A stretch of 31,213 nucleotides of DNA. Source: Cytophagaceae bacterium. Lineage in GTDB: Bacteria; Bacteroidota; Bacteroidia; Cytophagales; Flexibacteraceae. The notes beneath the pieces are model-generated. The model made no database searches and was not told the DNA's origin. It saw nothing but the letters and a program-made list of their open reading frames with translations. Below are positions 18,100-26,216 of this stretch, one piece after another (the first letter of the stretch is position 1; each line of letters begins with the position of its first letter). Made by a program: the position numbers and the translations under genes. The stretch spans positions 1-31,213 of the forward strand of contig CANHWS010000004.1 in assembly GCA_947464365.1 (NCBI GenBank), read 5' to 3'.

Positions 18100-18978
18100 A
18101 TGAAACACAATTCGGCAGGAAATAAAAGCAAAGGTAAATTCGGAGGCAAAGGCAGCATAAGGCCTACGCAAGACCAACATGACCCTATCAGGGCCAAAAA
18201 GCACCTTGGCCAGCATTTCCTGAAGGATATGTACATTGCTGAGTCAGTAACCAAACTGGCTTCTGGGCACAAAGGGTACACCACACTGCTTGAGATCGGC
18301 CCAGGAACCGGCGTCCTTAGCCAGTTTTTGGTTAAAAACCCGCAGTTTGACCTCTGGATGGTGGACATCGATGCCGAAAGTGTAAGCTACCTGCATCAAC
18401 ATTACCCTGCATTTAAGGATAAAACCATACTTGGTGATTTTCTGTCATGGGACCTACCGACGCAGTTTGCCGGTCCAATCGGGATAGTAGGCAACTTTCC
18501 CTACAATATCAGTAGCCAGATCTTCTTTAAAGTTCTGGACAATAAGGAACAAGTGATGGAGGTCGTCTGCATGCTCCAGAAGGAGGTAGCAGAACGTCTT
18601 TGTAGCCCTCCAGGAAACAAAGATTACGGGATTTTGTCAGTTCTACTCCAGGCCTGGTATGACATGGAGTATTGCTTCACAGTTGATGAGCACGTTTTCA
18701 GCCCACCACCCAAAGTCAAAAGTGGGGTGATCAGGGTACGGCGAAACAACCGAACAGAACTACCGTGCAACCCGGTCCTTTTCAAGCAAGTGATTAAGCA
18801 GGGATTCAACAATCGGCGCAAAACTTTGCGCAATGCCCTTCGCGGCCTTAACTTAGCTCCGGAGGTCTGGACAGAACCCGAGATCCAGCATTGGTTAGAC
18901 AAGCGTGCCGAACAGCTTGGTGTTGAGGACTTCATTGTCCTGACTCAGGCCTTGACACCAGCTATGTTGGCTCGCTAG
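18100..18978 (+). CDS. rsmA: 16S rRNA (adenine1518-N6/adenine1519-N6)-dimethyltransferase
   Basis: RsmA/KsgA dimethylates two adjacent adenines in the 3'-terminal helix 45 of 16S rRNA using SAM, a late step in 30S maturation in the cytoplasm. The 292-residue protein has the family entry motif KKHLGQHFLKD (about 33-43), SAM motif I LLEIGPGTGVLS (63-74), the acidic end of strand 2 (MVDIDAES), and the catalytic NFPYNIS (132-138, the N-[LIF]-PY family motif). The C-terminal part with NRRKTLRNALRG matches the helical rRNA-binding domain. About 30 residues rich in Lys, Gly and Ser precede the conserved core; such a basic tail may contact RNA, but the start could also lie further in. No Shine-Dalgarno is visible. 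mgtE follows after 91 bp on the same strand. Confidence 0.95.
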   Translation: MKHNSAGNKSKGKFGGKGSIRPTQDQHDPIRAKKHLGQHFLKDMYIAESVTKLASGHKGYTTLLEIGPGTGVLSQFLVKNPQFDLWMVDIDAESVSYLHQHYPAFKDKTILGDFLSWDLPTQFAGPIGIVGNFPYNISSQIFFKVLDNKEQVMEVVCMLQKEVAERLCSPPGNKDYGILSVLLQAWYDMEYCFTVDEHVFSPPPKVKSGVIRVRRNNRTELPCNPVLFKQVIKQGFNNRRKTLRNALRGLNLAPEVWTEPEIQHWLDKRAEQLGVEDFIVLTQALTPAMLAR

Positions 18979-19069
18979 CATCGTGTAAGGCAACATATCG
19001 CTGATAGTCCACTCTGTTTCAGCCATAATCCTAACTTCCTTAAACAGCCTAAGAACGGCACAGGCAGCC

Positions 19070-20425
19070 ATGCAACTAGAGCTCACCAAAGAATACCTGG
19101 AGCGCCTCCAACTCGCAGTAGAAGAGCAGGACATCGCTTTCATCAGGGAAAGTATGGACGGAAATCACCCAGCTGATATCAGCCAGGTGCTTGACGAACT
19201 CGACACTCCGAGTAGCAAATATGTCTTGGACCAGCTACCCGTTGCAACCAGTGCCGAGATCATCTCAGACCTAGACAGCGAGACAAGGCGTCGGTTTCTG
19301 AAGGTATTTGATACCACCGAAGTATCAGCCCTTATCCCATATATGGATAGTGATGATGCGGTGGATATGCTGGATGACCTGCCCGTTCGGTTTCGTGAGG
19401 AGGTTATTGCCTTAATCGAGGACCCAGAAACGGCAGACCACATCATCGAGTTGCTACACTATGAAGATGACTGCGCAGGTGGCCTAATGGCCAAAGAGCT
19501 TATCAAGGCCAATGCCAACTGGACCGTCAACCAATGTATTGAGGAAATCAGACGCCAAGCCGAAAACGTCGAAAAGATCTTTTCTGTCTATGTGGTGGAT
19601 GACAATGACCGATTATTGGGGCGTGTCTCGGTCAAACAAATTTTGCTCAGCAAAAGCAACACCAAAATCGGTGACATCAGTGAGGACGAAGTGGTATCCG
19701 TCGAGAGCTATCGCGAAATAGGCGAAGTCGCTGAGCTCATGCGCAAGTATGACCTCGAAGCCGTACCAGTTGTCAACATCCAGAACAAACTACTCGGCCG
19801 CATCACGATCGATGACATCGTAGATGTTATCACCGAACAAAACGAAATCGACCAACAAATGATGGCCGGTATCACCCAAAGCGTAGAGGTCGATGATTCG
19901 GTTTGGGCTTCGTCACGTGCGCGACTACCTTGGCTGGTGATTGGTATGGCTGGTGGGCTTGCTGGTGCGCAACTAATGGGATTGTTCGAAGATATGCTAA
20001 CCCTGATCCCGACCATGGCCTTCTTTGTACCTCTAATCACCGCAACTGGGGGCAATGTCGGCATTCAGTCTAGCACAGTCATTATCCAGACAATTGCCAA
20101 TAAATCCTTCCTTGGTACGGACTTCTGGCATACTCTTTTTAGGATGCTGCTGGTGGCAGTGGTCAATGCTGTTGTGATTGCAACATGCGTATTTGGCTTC
20201 TTGATGTTACAAGGTCGGACCAGCGAATTAGCCGCTTTAGTTACAATTGCCCTCTTTTCAGTCGTGATTTTGGCCTCGGTGATGGGCACAGTGACTCCGA
20301 TTGTCCTAGATAAATATGGTGTAAACCCAGCTTTGGCTAGTGGCCCGTTCATCACGACAGCCAATGACCTATTAGGGTTGACTGTCTATTTTTCGGTGGC
20401 TCATTTGCTGCATAGCTTATTGTAG
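19070..20425 (+). CDS. mgtE: Magnesium transporter MgtE
   Basis: Mg2+ channel/transporter of the inner membrane, gated by cytoplasmic Mg2+ through its N and CBS domains. The 451 residues match the usual family length. Domain order: helical N domain at about 15-130 (acidic, with IPYMDSDDAVDMLDDLP); CBS pair at about 137-257 (KIFSVYVVDDNDRLLG and YDLEAVPVVNIQNKLLGRITIDDIVDV); plug helix near 260-283; five TM helices from about 285 to 450. Signature segments are GGNVGIQSSTV (327-337) and ALASGPFITTANDLLGLTVYF, whose Asp433 corresponds to the pore aspartate of the family. No Mg2+-sensing M-box leader can be recognised in the 91-bp upstream gap. Probably transcribed together with rsmA. Confidence 0.95.
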   Translation: MQLELTKEYLERLQLAVEEQDIAFIRESMDGNHPADISQVLDELDTPSSKYVLDQLPVATSAEIISDLDSETRRRFLKVFDTTEVSALIPYMDSDDAVDMLDDLPVRFREEVIALIEDPETADHIIELLHYEDDCAGGLMAKELIKANANWTVNQCIEEIRRQAENVEKIFSVYVVDDNDRLLGRVSVKQILLSKSNTKIGDISEDEVVSVESYREIGEVAELMRKYDLEAVPVVNIQNKLLGRITIDDIVDVITEQNEIDQQMMAGITQSVEVDDSVWASSRARLPWLVIGMAGGLAGAQLMGLFEDMLTLIPTMAFFVPLITATGGNVGIQSSTVIIQTIANKSFLGTDFWHTLFRMLLVAVVNAVVIATCVFGFLMLQGRTSELAALVTIALFSVVILASVMGTVTPIVLDKYGVNPALASGPFITTANDLLGLTVYFSVAHLLHSLL

Positions 20426-20641
20426 TTCACATCAGACCCGGTTATCAATATGCTTATTTGGCTAAATGTGCCGTAAAGGACTGGGACTTGTCTTTGGCTG
20501 TACCTTGGCTAATATATTGTGATGCCATTCCGACAGAAAACACCAAGCTCAATAGGTTTTGGGTTAGGTCAACAGTCCTAGTGGGTTTTATCTCGGCATA
20601 GCCTTTGCATGGTGAGGAATTACATCTTCTTCACTTCAGTC

Positions 20642-21016
20642 ATGAACTACGTAATCAGAATCCTTCTCAATAGTATAGGGATCGTTATCCTAGCCAACAT
20701 CTTACCGGGTGTGGGTGTCGATAGCTGGACCACAGCAATCATTGTAGCCTTCTTGCTCTCGATCATTAACGTTTTTGTCAAACCGGTTCTAACAGTCTTG
20801 ACACTACCGATTACAATCCTCACGATGGGGTTGTTTTATCTGATACTGAATGTCTTGATCATCATGTTTGTAGCCAATGTCGTTCCCGGATTTCATGTAG
20901 CTACATTCTGGTCTGCCGTCTTCTTTGGTATCGGTAACATGTTGATCAATGGAGCGCTTGATGCTGTCCTTGGCGAAGGCATAGATGCAAGTGGACGGTA
21001 CAACCGCAAATACTAG
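20642..21016 (+). CDS. Phage-holin-4 superfamily (DUF/PF04020-like) small membrane protein
   Basis: Small integral membrane protein of 124 residues with four hydrophobic helices (IRILLNSIGIVILANILP, TTAIIVAFLLSIINVFV, LTVLTLPITILTMGLFYLI, LIIMFVANVVPGF). The layout, with PGV.VDSW after helix 1, VKP.LT.LTLPIT.LT.GLF in the middle and VPGFHV before the last helix, is that of the PF04020 'phage_holin_4_2' family. Despite the name these proteins are widespread chromosomal membrane proteins of unknown role, and nothing here suggests a prophage. ATG 20642 is preferred because family members begin with the (K/N)-x-(L/V)IR-(I/L)LLN segment; an in-frame ATG at 20609 would add 11 residues. It follows mgtE by about 216 bp and converges on the family 4 glycosyltransferase. 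Confidence 0.85.
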   Translation: MNYVIRILLNSIGIVILANILPGVGVDSWTTAIIVAFLLSIINVFVKPVLTVLTLPITILTMGLFYLILNVLIIMFVANVVPGFHVATFWSAVFFGIGNMLINGALDAVLGEGIDASGRYNRKY

Positions 21017-21056
21017 TGACCAGCCTACCCTTTCGCAGAGCTAGCAACCATATCCA

Positions 21057-22241
21057 TCATTTAGGGCTAGATATCTGTCGATAAACTTCATAAAACTGCT
21101 GCGCAACCCTAGCCGGGCTATATTTGGCTTGGGTTGCGTCTGCAATTTGTAGTAGCTGTTTCTGCTGCTCAATTCCAAAATCCATCTCCAAATGCGCCTT
21201 TATTGCTTTGGTCCAATCATCGACGGTATTTTTGACAAGCCTTGTACCTGAGGAGAATGGTATGTCCGATAGCAGTGCGGCAAGGCTAGGGAAGTCAGAA
21301 CATAACACAGGAGTTCCGCAAGCCATGGCCTCTATTACGACCAAGCCAAAGGTTTCATAATCAGTAGGATGCCAAAGAGCTGTAACATTTTGCATAAGGC
21401 TAGCTACTTGGTCCTTGGGCACGGTATCCACAAAACGGACAGGTAGTTTATCCCTATTGACCTCTGATTGAAGTGCCTCTAAGTAGGGGCCCTTTCCAAC
21501 AATAAGGATTTCGGCGTCGCTTGGCCATACGGACTTAAGAGATGCCACTGCACCAAGAATAAGATCAGGCCTTTTGGGTGCAGACAGATTCATTAACAAT
21601 AAGAATGTCCGATTATTGGTCGATTTAGTTTTGTATCCAAAGTTGCCTTCCAAAACATTTGGGATTATAACTAGTGATTTTGGTTTTTTCATATTGACTA
21701 AACCAGCCTGTTTCAGGTCATCAAACAACAAGGCACTAACCATAGAAATTGCGCTGGCATGCTGATAAGCAAGCTTACTAAGCCCACCTAAAATCGGCTG
21801 CTGAGACTGCCGCACCGCGCCCGACCAATGCTCTGTGATCATATATGGCACCCTCAACTGCGATGACAATGCATTTGCAACAACCCCTGCTGGGAAGGCT
21901 ACATGGGCATGGATCAGGTCAGGATGAAAACTGGGATGATAGTCTTTAAGTAAACGCTGAGCTTGGCGCCTGAACCAGTAAGGCCAATGTTGGTAAATTT
22001 TCCAGAAGCGTGACCGCACCTCAAGTACCGTAACACGGAGCTTCCCGTGCTGTTCATGTCTAATAGTTTTTCCTTTGGGCAGCCCAACACGCTCCGGCCT
22101 GCATACGATTACAATCAAAATGTGCTGGTCTTGCTCAGCCTCCCAAGAATTGGCAATGGCCGTCGCATGCGCCCTGATGAAGGTGCCAAAGTTGGGCTTT
22201 TCGGCAATGGGGTACCAACTGGCTAGGTGCAAGACGTTCAT
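21057..22241 (-). CDS. Glycosyltransferase family 4
   Basis: Retaining GT-B glycosyltransferase of 394 residues, probably acting at the cytoplasmic membrane face in polysaccharide or glycolipid assembly. The N-terminal domain starts MNVLHLASWYP..EKPNFGTFIR, with the DLIHAHVAFPAGVVA strand and the YMITEHWSG segment common in GT4 enzymes. The C-terminal domain has the linker strand IPNVLEGNF, the donor-site loop LSAPKRPDLILGA, the strand AEILIVGKGPYLEAL, and the E-x7-E motif in YETFGLVVIEAMACGTPV. The ATG at 22241 is used in preference to the TTG immediately before it. It is the last gene of a minus-strand set after the polymerase and SGNH genes, 49 bp after the latter. The sugar donor cannot be told. 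Confidence 0.92.
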   Translation of the reverse strand: MNVLHLASWYPIAEKPNFGTFIRAHATAIANSWEAEQDQHILIVIVCRPERVGLPKGKTIRHEQHGKLRVTVLEVRSRFWKIYQHWPYWFRRQAQRLLKDYHPSFHPDLIHAHVAFPAGVVANALSSQLRVPYMITEHWSGAVRQSQQPILGGLSKLAYQHASAISMVSALLFDDLKQAGLVNMKKPKSLVIIPNVLEGNFGYKTKSTNNRTFLLLMNLSAPKRPDLILGAVASLKSVWPSDAEILIVGKGPYLEALQSEVNRDKLPVRFVDTVPKDQVASLMQNVTALWHPTDYETFGLVVIEAMACGTPVLCSDFPSLAALLSDIPFSSGTRLVKNTVDDWTKAIKAHLEMDFGIEQQKQLLQIADATQAKYSPARVAQQFYEVYRQISSPK

Positions 22242-22290
22242 CAATACAAAAGTAGCTGAATGCCACTAGTTTGATGGAATATAAGGCAGA

Positions 22291-23016
22291 TTATTCAACA
22301 TGATAACCAGAGCCCTTTGGCAATGCCACCTCTTCATCTGGCAACTGAAGGACAAGCTCGGTTTTCCAGATCAGGTAGCCAGCAGTGTTGAGGTGTAGCC
22401 CATCATAGGTTAGCTCATGTCGAAGGCCCCCATCTTCTGACACTAGGCTTGCAAGGTCTATGCAGGGTGTTCCGTTCGTCATGGCCCATTTTTTGATCTG
22501 GCCATTAAGCTCCCTGATCTCAGGATTGAACTGAACTTGATATCTCATCGGGGGAACCGTATTGAGCACAATCGGAATCTTTGCCGACTTAAGTCTATCG
22601 AGTAAAACAGAATAGTCTGACCAGGTTTGTAGGGCGGTTTTGCCTTTGCCTGCAATGTCATTGACCCCTAATTGACAAACAACAAGTCTTGGCTTGAGTG
22701 CAATAATTGGGTCAAGTCTAGCTAGGGCACCTGTCGTGACTTCGCCTCCTATACCCCTGTTTAGTATGTCACATCGCCCCAAGAACTCGTTCCAATGAAC
22801 CATCCCTAAATGCGAGTCACCTAACATTACAATTTTGCGCATTCCAGTTGGGTAAATTGCCAAAAGATCCTTCTGGGCATGATATGCTCCTCCTTCTGGG
22901 TAGGAAACAGCCTTTTTGACTAAGATTTCGGACCATTTGGTCGAAAATATCATAACAACACCACCGATCACTAACAAAAGTAGTATGCCAGCAAAAAAAC
23001 GAGGCCAAGTGATCAT
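22291..23016 (-). CDS. Membrane-anchored SGNH/GDSL-family hydrolase
   Basis: Putative esterase or acylhydrolase of 241 residues. An N-terminal TM helix (about 5-24, FFAGILLLLVIGGVVMIF) without a clear cleavage site suggests a membrane-anchored enzyme facing the periplasm. The four SGNH blocks are present: block I VMLGDSHLG (nucleophile Ser68), block II NRGIGGEV (Gly near 88-91), block III CQLGVNDI (Asn119) and block V YDGLHLN (Asp205 and His208). In polysaccharide loci such enzymes often remove or transfer acetyl groups on glycans; that role here is inferred from the neighbours. It starts 19 bp after the polymerase stop, so translation of the two is likely linked. Confidence 0.88.
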   Translation of the reverse strand: MITWPRFFAGILLLLVIGGVVMIFSTKWSEILVKKAVSYPEGGAYHAQKDLLAIYPTGMRKIVMLGDSHLGMVHWNEFLGRCDILNRGIGGEVTTGALARLDPIIALKPRLVVCQLGVNDIAGKGKTALQTWSDYSVLLDRLKSAKIPIVLNTVPPMRYQVQFNPEIRELNGQIKKWAMTNGTPCIDLASLVSEDGGLRHELTYDGLHLNTAGYLIWKTELVLQLPDEEVALPKGSGYHVE

Positions 23017-23035
23017 TTTTAGTTTATCGTATTGT

Positions 23036-24466
23036 TTATGAGCGAGTTATCATAAAGGTATCGCCGTTTCTGATTAATTTGAAGATGATCCAGCCAAGGC
23101 TAGGCAGACACAAAAATAGTAATAATTCTGCTTGTTGTGGCAGGTACCCACGCGTTATCCATTGGAACCAAAACGCAAAGGCAAGTGCCTGTAAATAATA
23201 CCCACTGAAATCGACTTGCCCCAAAACGCTCCTCATTAACCTACCAAAAAAGGCACACGAGATCCCTATGATCACCCAGACAGGGCCGGACCACCAACCA
23301 AAAGACAAAAAAACTTCCTGCACAGCGCCGTAAGCCGGCACCCCACTGCGGTAGGCTCCCGCAGCCGATGTGGCATGTACAACCCGGACCAAAATAGGAG
23401 GAAAGGGCTTTTTGCCTGGCCTGACTTGATCAGGATCGATAATCCCCAGCATGGCCAAAAGTGGTTTAGGCATCAATCGGATACCGATAAACCCAAGGCT
23501 AGTCGCCCCATAGTCAGGACCTAAATATTGCTGGTTGCTAAATGCCAATACAGCTGCCCCAACGTAGGTCTGGCTAAACTCAGCTATTGGGCCACCGCCA
23601 TTGGCAATCGGTTTTAAGGTCAGGTATTGATATTGTTTGTTAGCTATGGCCCACCTGTTGGCTGACCATAGCTGCGCCATTAGGCTAAGGGTCAGGACCG
23701 CCATCACCAGACCAACCCTAACTCGTGGCCTAGCCAACTGCCAATACTTCGGTCCGTAGAGGATCAACCACCCCAAAAACAGGATAACAACACGATATCG
23801 CACACCCTCCACCATTGCTAGGGTTACAAAAAACAAGGCAAACACCCCCAACCAACGCCGACCTACACCAACGCTAGGGGCTATCATTAGCAAGATCATA
23901 AGGGTATCAGCCAAAGACTTTATGCCCGATATCTTATGCACTTGGTGGAAAATGCTGACTCCCGACCATGGATTCAGAAAGGACAGCCCCCCTGATGAAT
24001 AAACCAACTCGGCCAATACCAACAGTTGTAGCAGGGCCAAACCTACCATTGCCTGCCTATTCAATATGATCGGTCGGGTTACAACCGATGGAGTCGAGGT
24101 CTTGTACTCACCTAAATAGGTTTTGGTCCCAAAATAGCCACATCCTAACCCTACAAAGGCCAAAATCTGAGCAAGGAATATCGTAGCAAGCTCTTGCCTG
24201 AGGTCAGGATGATGTCGATAAGTCGCCCCTTCTTGCCAATAGGTCATGATTGGTATAAGCCCATAGACAAAGGCCATGATCATCCCTACCACTAATTCGG
24301 TCGGCATTAATTGCCCCTGTTCGTGACCCACGGCCCTACCTTCAGCACCGAGTTGCCCATTTCCCCGATGCCATCGCCACATCCACCTAATACCTAGGCA
24401 GATCACCACAGCCTGCAATAGCAAGGCCATTTCGATCGACACCCAGGATGGGACTAGTGTATACAT
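23036..24466 (-). CDS. Putative polysaccharide repeat-unit polymerase (Wzy-like) membrane protein
   Basis: Polytopic membrane protein of about 476 residues with roughly ten to twelve predicted TM helices, e.g. WVSIEMALLLQAVVICLGI at the N-terminus and LLLFLCLPSLGWIIFKLI at the C-terminus. A long, more polar segment (VLAFSNQQYLGPDYGATSLG ... PAYGAVQEVFLSFGW) lies between late helices, as in O-antigen polymerases and oligosaccharide repeat-unit polymerases, whose large periplasmic loop carries catalytic residues. These families are too divergent for a firm call by eye. The setting, directly before an SGNH hydrolase and a glycosyltransferase on the same strand, supports it. ATG 24466 is chosen; a TTG at 24505 would add 13 polar residues and is less likely. 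It could instead be an unrelated multi-pass protein. Confidence 0.62.
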   Translation of the reverse strand: MYTLVPSWVSIEMALLLQAVVICLGIRWMWRWHRGNGQLGAEGRAVGHEQGQLMPTELVVGMIMAFVYGLIPIMTYWQEGATYRHHPDLRQELATIFLAQILAFVGLGCGYFGTKTYLGEYKTSTPSVVTRPIILNRQAMVGLALLQLLVLAELVYSSGGLSFLNPWSGVSIFHQVHKISGIKSLADTLMILLMIAPSVGVGRRWLGVFALFFVTLAMVEGVRYRVVILFLGWLILYGPKYWQLARPRVRVGLVMAVLTLSLMAQLWSANRWAIANKQYQYLTLKPIANGGGPIAEFSQTYVGAAVLAFSNQQYLGPDYGATSLGFIGIRLMPKPLLAMLGIIDPDQVRPGKKPFPPILVRVVHATSAAGAYRSGVPAYGAVQEVFLSFGWWSGPVWVIIGISCAFFGRLMRSVLGQVDFSGYYLQALAFAFWFQWITRGYLPQQAELLLFLCLPSLGWIIFKLIRNGDTFMITRS

Positions 24467-24553
24467 TGGGGAATCAAAACAGTAAGAAGAGAAATCCAGA
24501 TCCAAAGTACGCTCTATAAGGCAATTACAGGCCTACCACTAGGACATAATACC

Positions 24554-24601
24554 GTTATTTGGGCTGTTATTTGGAAGCTAGATGGCAATACAAGCCCAAA
24601 T
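24554..24601. promoter_or_regulatory. Repeat cluster in a divergent intergenic region (candidate operator)
   Basis: GTTATTTGG occurs twice, at 24554-24562 and 24566-24574, 12 bp apart, or about one helical turn. In addition ATTTGGGCT (24557-24565) and AGCCCAAAT (24593-24601) form a perfect 9-bp inverted repeat across a 27-base spacer. The cluster lies between the divergent polymerase gene and the DUF2279 gene. No clear -7/-33 pair was found on either strand. Confidence 0.4.
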
Positions 24602-24688
24602 GTCCAATCATATCATCACACCTTCGCAACACAGGTCCAATATCAACCAAGTACTTTAGGACCCTTAACAAGATCAAGCTCACGCCCG

Positions 24689-25648
24689 ATGATTGCAGGA
24701 ATAATTGCGGCCCTGACCTTTGTGCTTTGGCTTTTGGCTTGGTATCAGCAACGCCAGCCACAATCCTTTGAGCCAAACGCTAGTCATCAATCTGGGGGTG
24801 GATCTGGGCTAGTGCCGTTATTGGAGCGATGGAGCCATGACAAACTGGTAAGGTGGTGTTTATTTTTACTCTTTATGTATACCCTGACGCTTGCCATCCT
24901 GCAGCTGACTTGGTATGGCAAGGATGGGATGGTGCCCTTCCATTGGTTTGATGACCTGGACGAATGGCAACAGATCGACAAGTTGGGGCACTACCTCAGC
25001 ACCTTCCATGTGGCCAGGGTACTGATCTATACGTTCTGGAACAACAATTTGGGCAAACGCAGTGGTACCTTAGTTGGTGGCATCTCTGCATTCCTGCTCA
25101 TCAGTATGTATGAGTGGTTCGATGGGCACTCCCCAAGTTATGGCGCTTCGGCCTACGACATAGCTGCTAATGGGCTAGGCGCGCTATCGGCCAGTTTACA
25201 GCTTTGGTTTTGGGGGCAAGCACGTGTCCTTCCTCAGCTGAGTTTCCACAGCAGCCCTTATGCAGCCCTACGTCCCAATGTACTTGGCAATGGGCTATCC
25301 GAGGCCTGGATCAAGGACTACAATGGGCAAACGATTTGGTTTTTGGTCAATCCGCACTACCTGTTGGGTTGGAAAAGATGGCCCCATTGGCTAGGCATTA
25401 GCCTAGGCTACGGTGGTGAGCAAATGCTCTATGGGCGCCTTTTCCAGAACCATGAGCACGGCTATCACCCCTACCACCAATGGTATATCGCCTTGGGGCC
25501 AGACCTAACATTTTTGCGCAGTAACCGATACCTAGCCGTCAGGCGCATGATGAACATTGTGGATATCGTCAGGATCCCGACCCCTGCACTAGAGCTCAAC
25601 ATGATAGGCCAGGCGGCGCAGTTGGTGTTCTACCCTATCTTTTCTTGA
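24689..25648 (+). CDS. DUF2279 (YfiM-like) family membrane protein
   Basis: Protein of 319 residues resembling the DUF2279 family of Bacteroidota, whose biochemical role is not established. Hydrophobic segments lie at about 1-19, 51-69 and 128-146. The most family-like part is the centre: WFDDLDEWQQIDKLGHYLSTFHVAR, then EWFDGHSPSYGASAYDIAANGLGA, i.e. a polar Asp/Lys/His-bearing helix, a second helix, and the S.GAS..D..AN..GA stretch that family members share. The C-terminal part (WLGISLGYGGEQMLYGR) looks like an outer-membrane-type beta segment, as in other members. ATG 24689 is the first in-frame start ahead of the hydrophobic N-terminus. It is divergent from the polymerase gene and seems to stand alone. 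Confidence 0.78.
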   Translation: MIAGIIAALTFVLWLLAWYQQRQPQSFEPNASHQSGGGSGLVPLLERWSHDKLVRWCLFLLFMYTLTLAILQLTWYGKDGMVPFHWFDDLDEWQQIDKLGHYLSTFHVARVLIYTFWNNNLGKRSGTLVGGISAFLLISMYEWFDGHSPSYGASAYDIAANGLGALSASLQLWFWGQARVLPQLSFHSSPYAALRPNVLGNGLSEAWIKDYNGQTIWFLVNPHYLLGWKRWPHWLGISLGYGGEQMLYGRLFQNHEHGYHPYHQWYIALGPDLTFLRSNRYLAVRRMMNIVDIVRIPTPALELNMIGQAAQLVFYPIFS

Positions 25649-25714
25649 TTAATGAGGACTGCTTGGGACAGGGTGAGATCAGTCCGTTCACCTGCCGAAA
25701 ATTAAAGTACACCC

Positions 25715-25739
25715 CCTGATACTGACACTCAGTTTCAGG
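25715..25739. repeat. Imperfect hairpin downstream of the DUF2279 gene
   Basis: Arms 25715-25725 (CCTGATACTGA) and 25729-25739 (TCAGTTTCAGG) pair over 11 positions with a single T-T mismatch and a 3-base loop, 67 bp after the stop codon. No T tract follows, so it is not a classical terminator; a transcript 3'-end structure is possible. Confidence 0.4.
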
Positions 25740-26080
25740 ATCATGACCAGCAAGCAGATTAGAGCCTATCTAGCAGGTATATTGGCTTAACAGTTCAGAA
25801 ATCCAGATTTCGAACATAGACCTAAGTCCATATTGCGCTTTACCGAATGGCCTTGCAACTTGACTACCATCGTCAGGATAAGCAGGAAGCACCATGGTTC
25901 TACACTTTTTTAGTCTGATCAGATGTCCGCTCATAGGACCAAATCTGATCTGGACTTTTGGCGCTCCTACCCTATCCTCTTGATCGTCTGGCCTCGCAAG
26001 GTAACCGATGGCAAACTAATGTTGTGGAGATAACCAACTGTTGTATCTTGTCACTAGGATTGCTGATACTTGCCAATAAC

Positions 26081-26100
26081 GGTAGTATTGTGATACTACC
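26081..26100. promoter_or_regulatory. Perfect palindrome upstream of fbp (candidate operator)
   Basis: GGTAGTAT and ATACTACC form a perfect 8-bp inverted repeat separated by TGTG. It is centred about 126 bp before the fbp start. The size and symmetry suit a dimeric repressor or activator site; there is no T tract for a terminator. Confidence 0.45.
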
Positions 26101-26168
26101 AATACCCCAACCATTGCTTGATTGCAACTTAGGTGGTGACCTAGTCGCCAGTCCGAATTGCCGTTAAG

Positions 26169-26184
26169 CTACCTATTGATACAC
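26169..26184 (+). repeat. 16-bp direct repeat, upstream copy
   Basis: CTACCTATTGATACAC, 32 bp before the fbp start; identical to 27323-27338 downstream of fbp. Identity stops at both ends of the 16 bp. Confidence 0.8.
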
Positions 26185-26216
26185 CCAACACTTACACACC
26201 AAAAACCTTTCAAGAC

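Larger units (their letters stand above)
25649..26216. other. Long intergenic region upstream of fbp, no convincing gene
   Basis: This 568-bp gap is the longest in the window. It contains an imperfect hairpin (25715-25739), a perfect palindrome (26081-26100), a smaller inverted repeat TAGGT-GGTG-ACCTA (26130-26143) and one copy of a 16-bp direct repeat (26169-26184). A 69-codon frame at 25958-26167 is not recognisable. Short stretches read in other frames look protein-like (QLDYHRQDKQEAPWFYTFLV, ending in a stop near 25917), but no frame is kept, so decayed coding sequence is possible and unproven. Confidence 0.55.

Noticed and set aside
18979..19069. Possible Mg2+-sensing M-box riboswitch upstream of mgtE
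   Set aside because: Only 91 bp are available and none of the conserved M-box elements can be recognised; short inverted repeats there are weak.
20642..21016. Prophage remnant suggested by the holin-type name
   Set aside because: The family is widespread in bacterial chromosomes and no other phage gene is present nearby.
25958..26167. 69-codon frame in the gap before fbp
   Set aside because: No recognisable features, no start context, and it ends across the palindromic elements; treated as chance.
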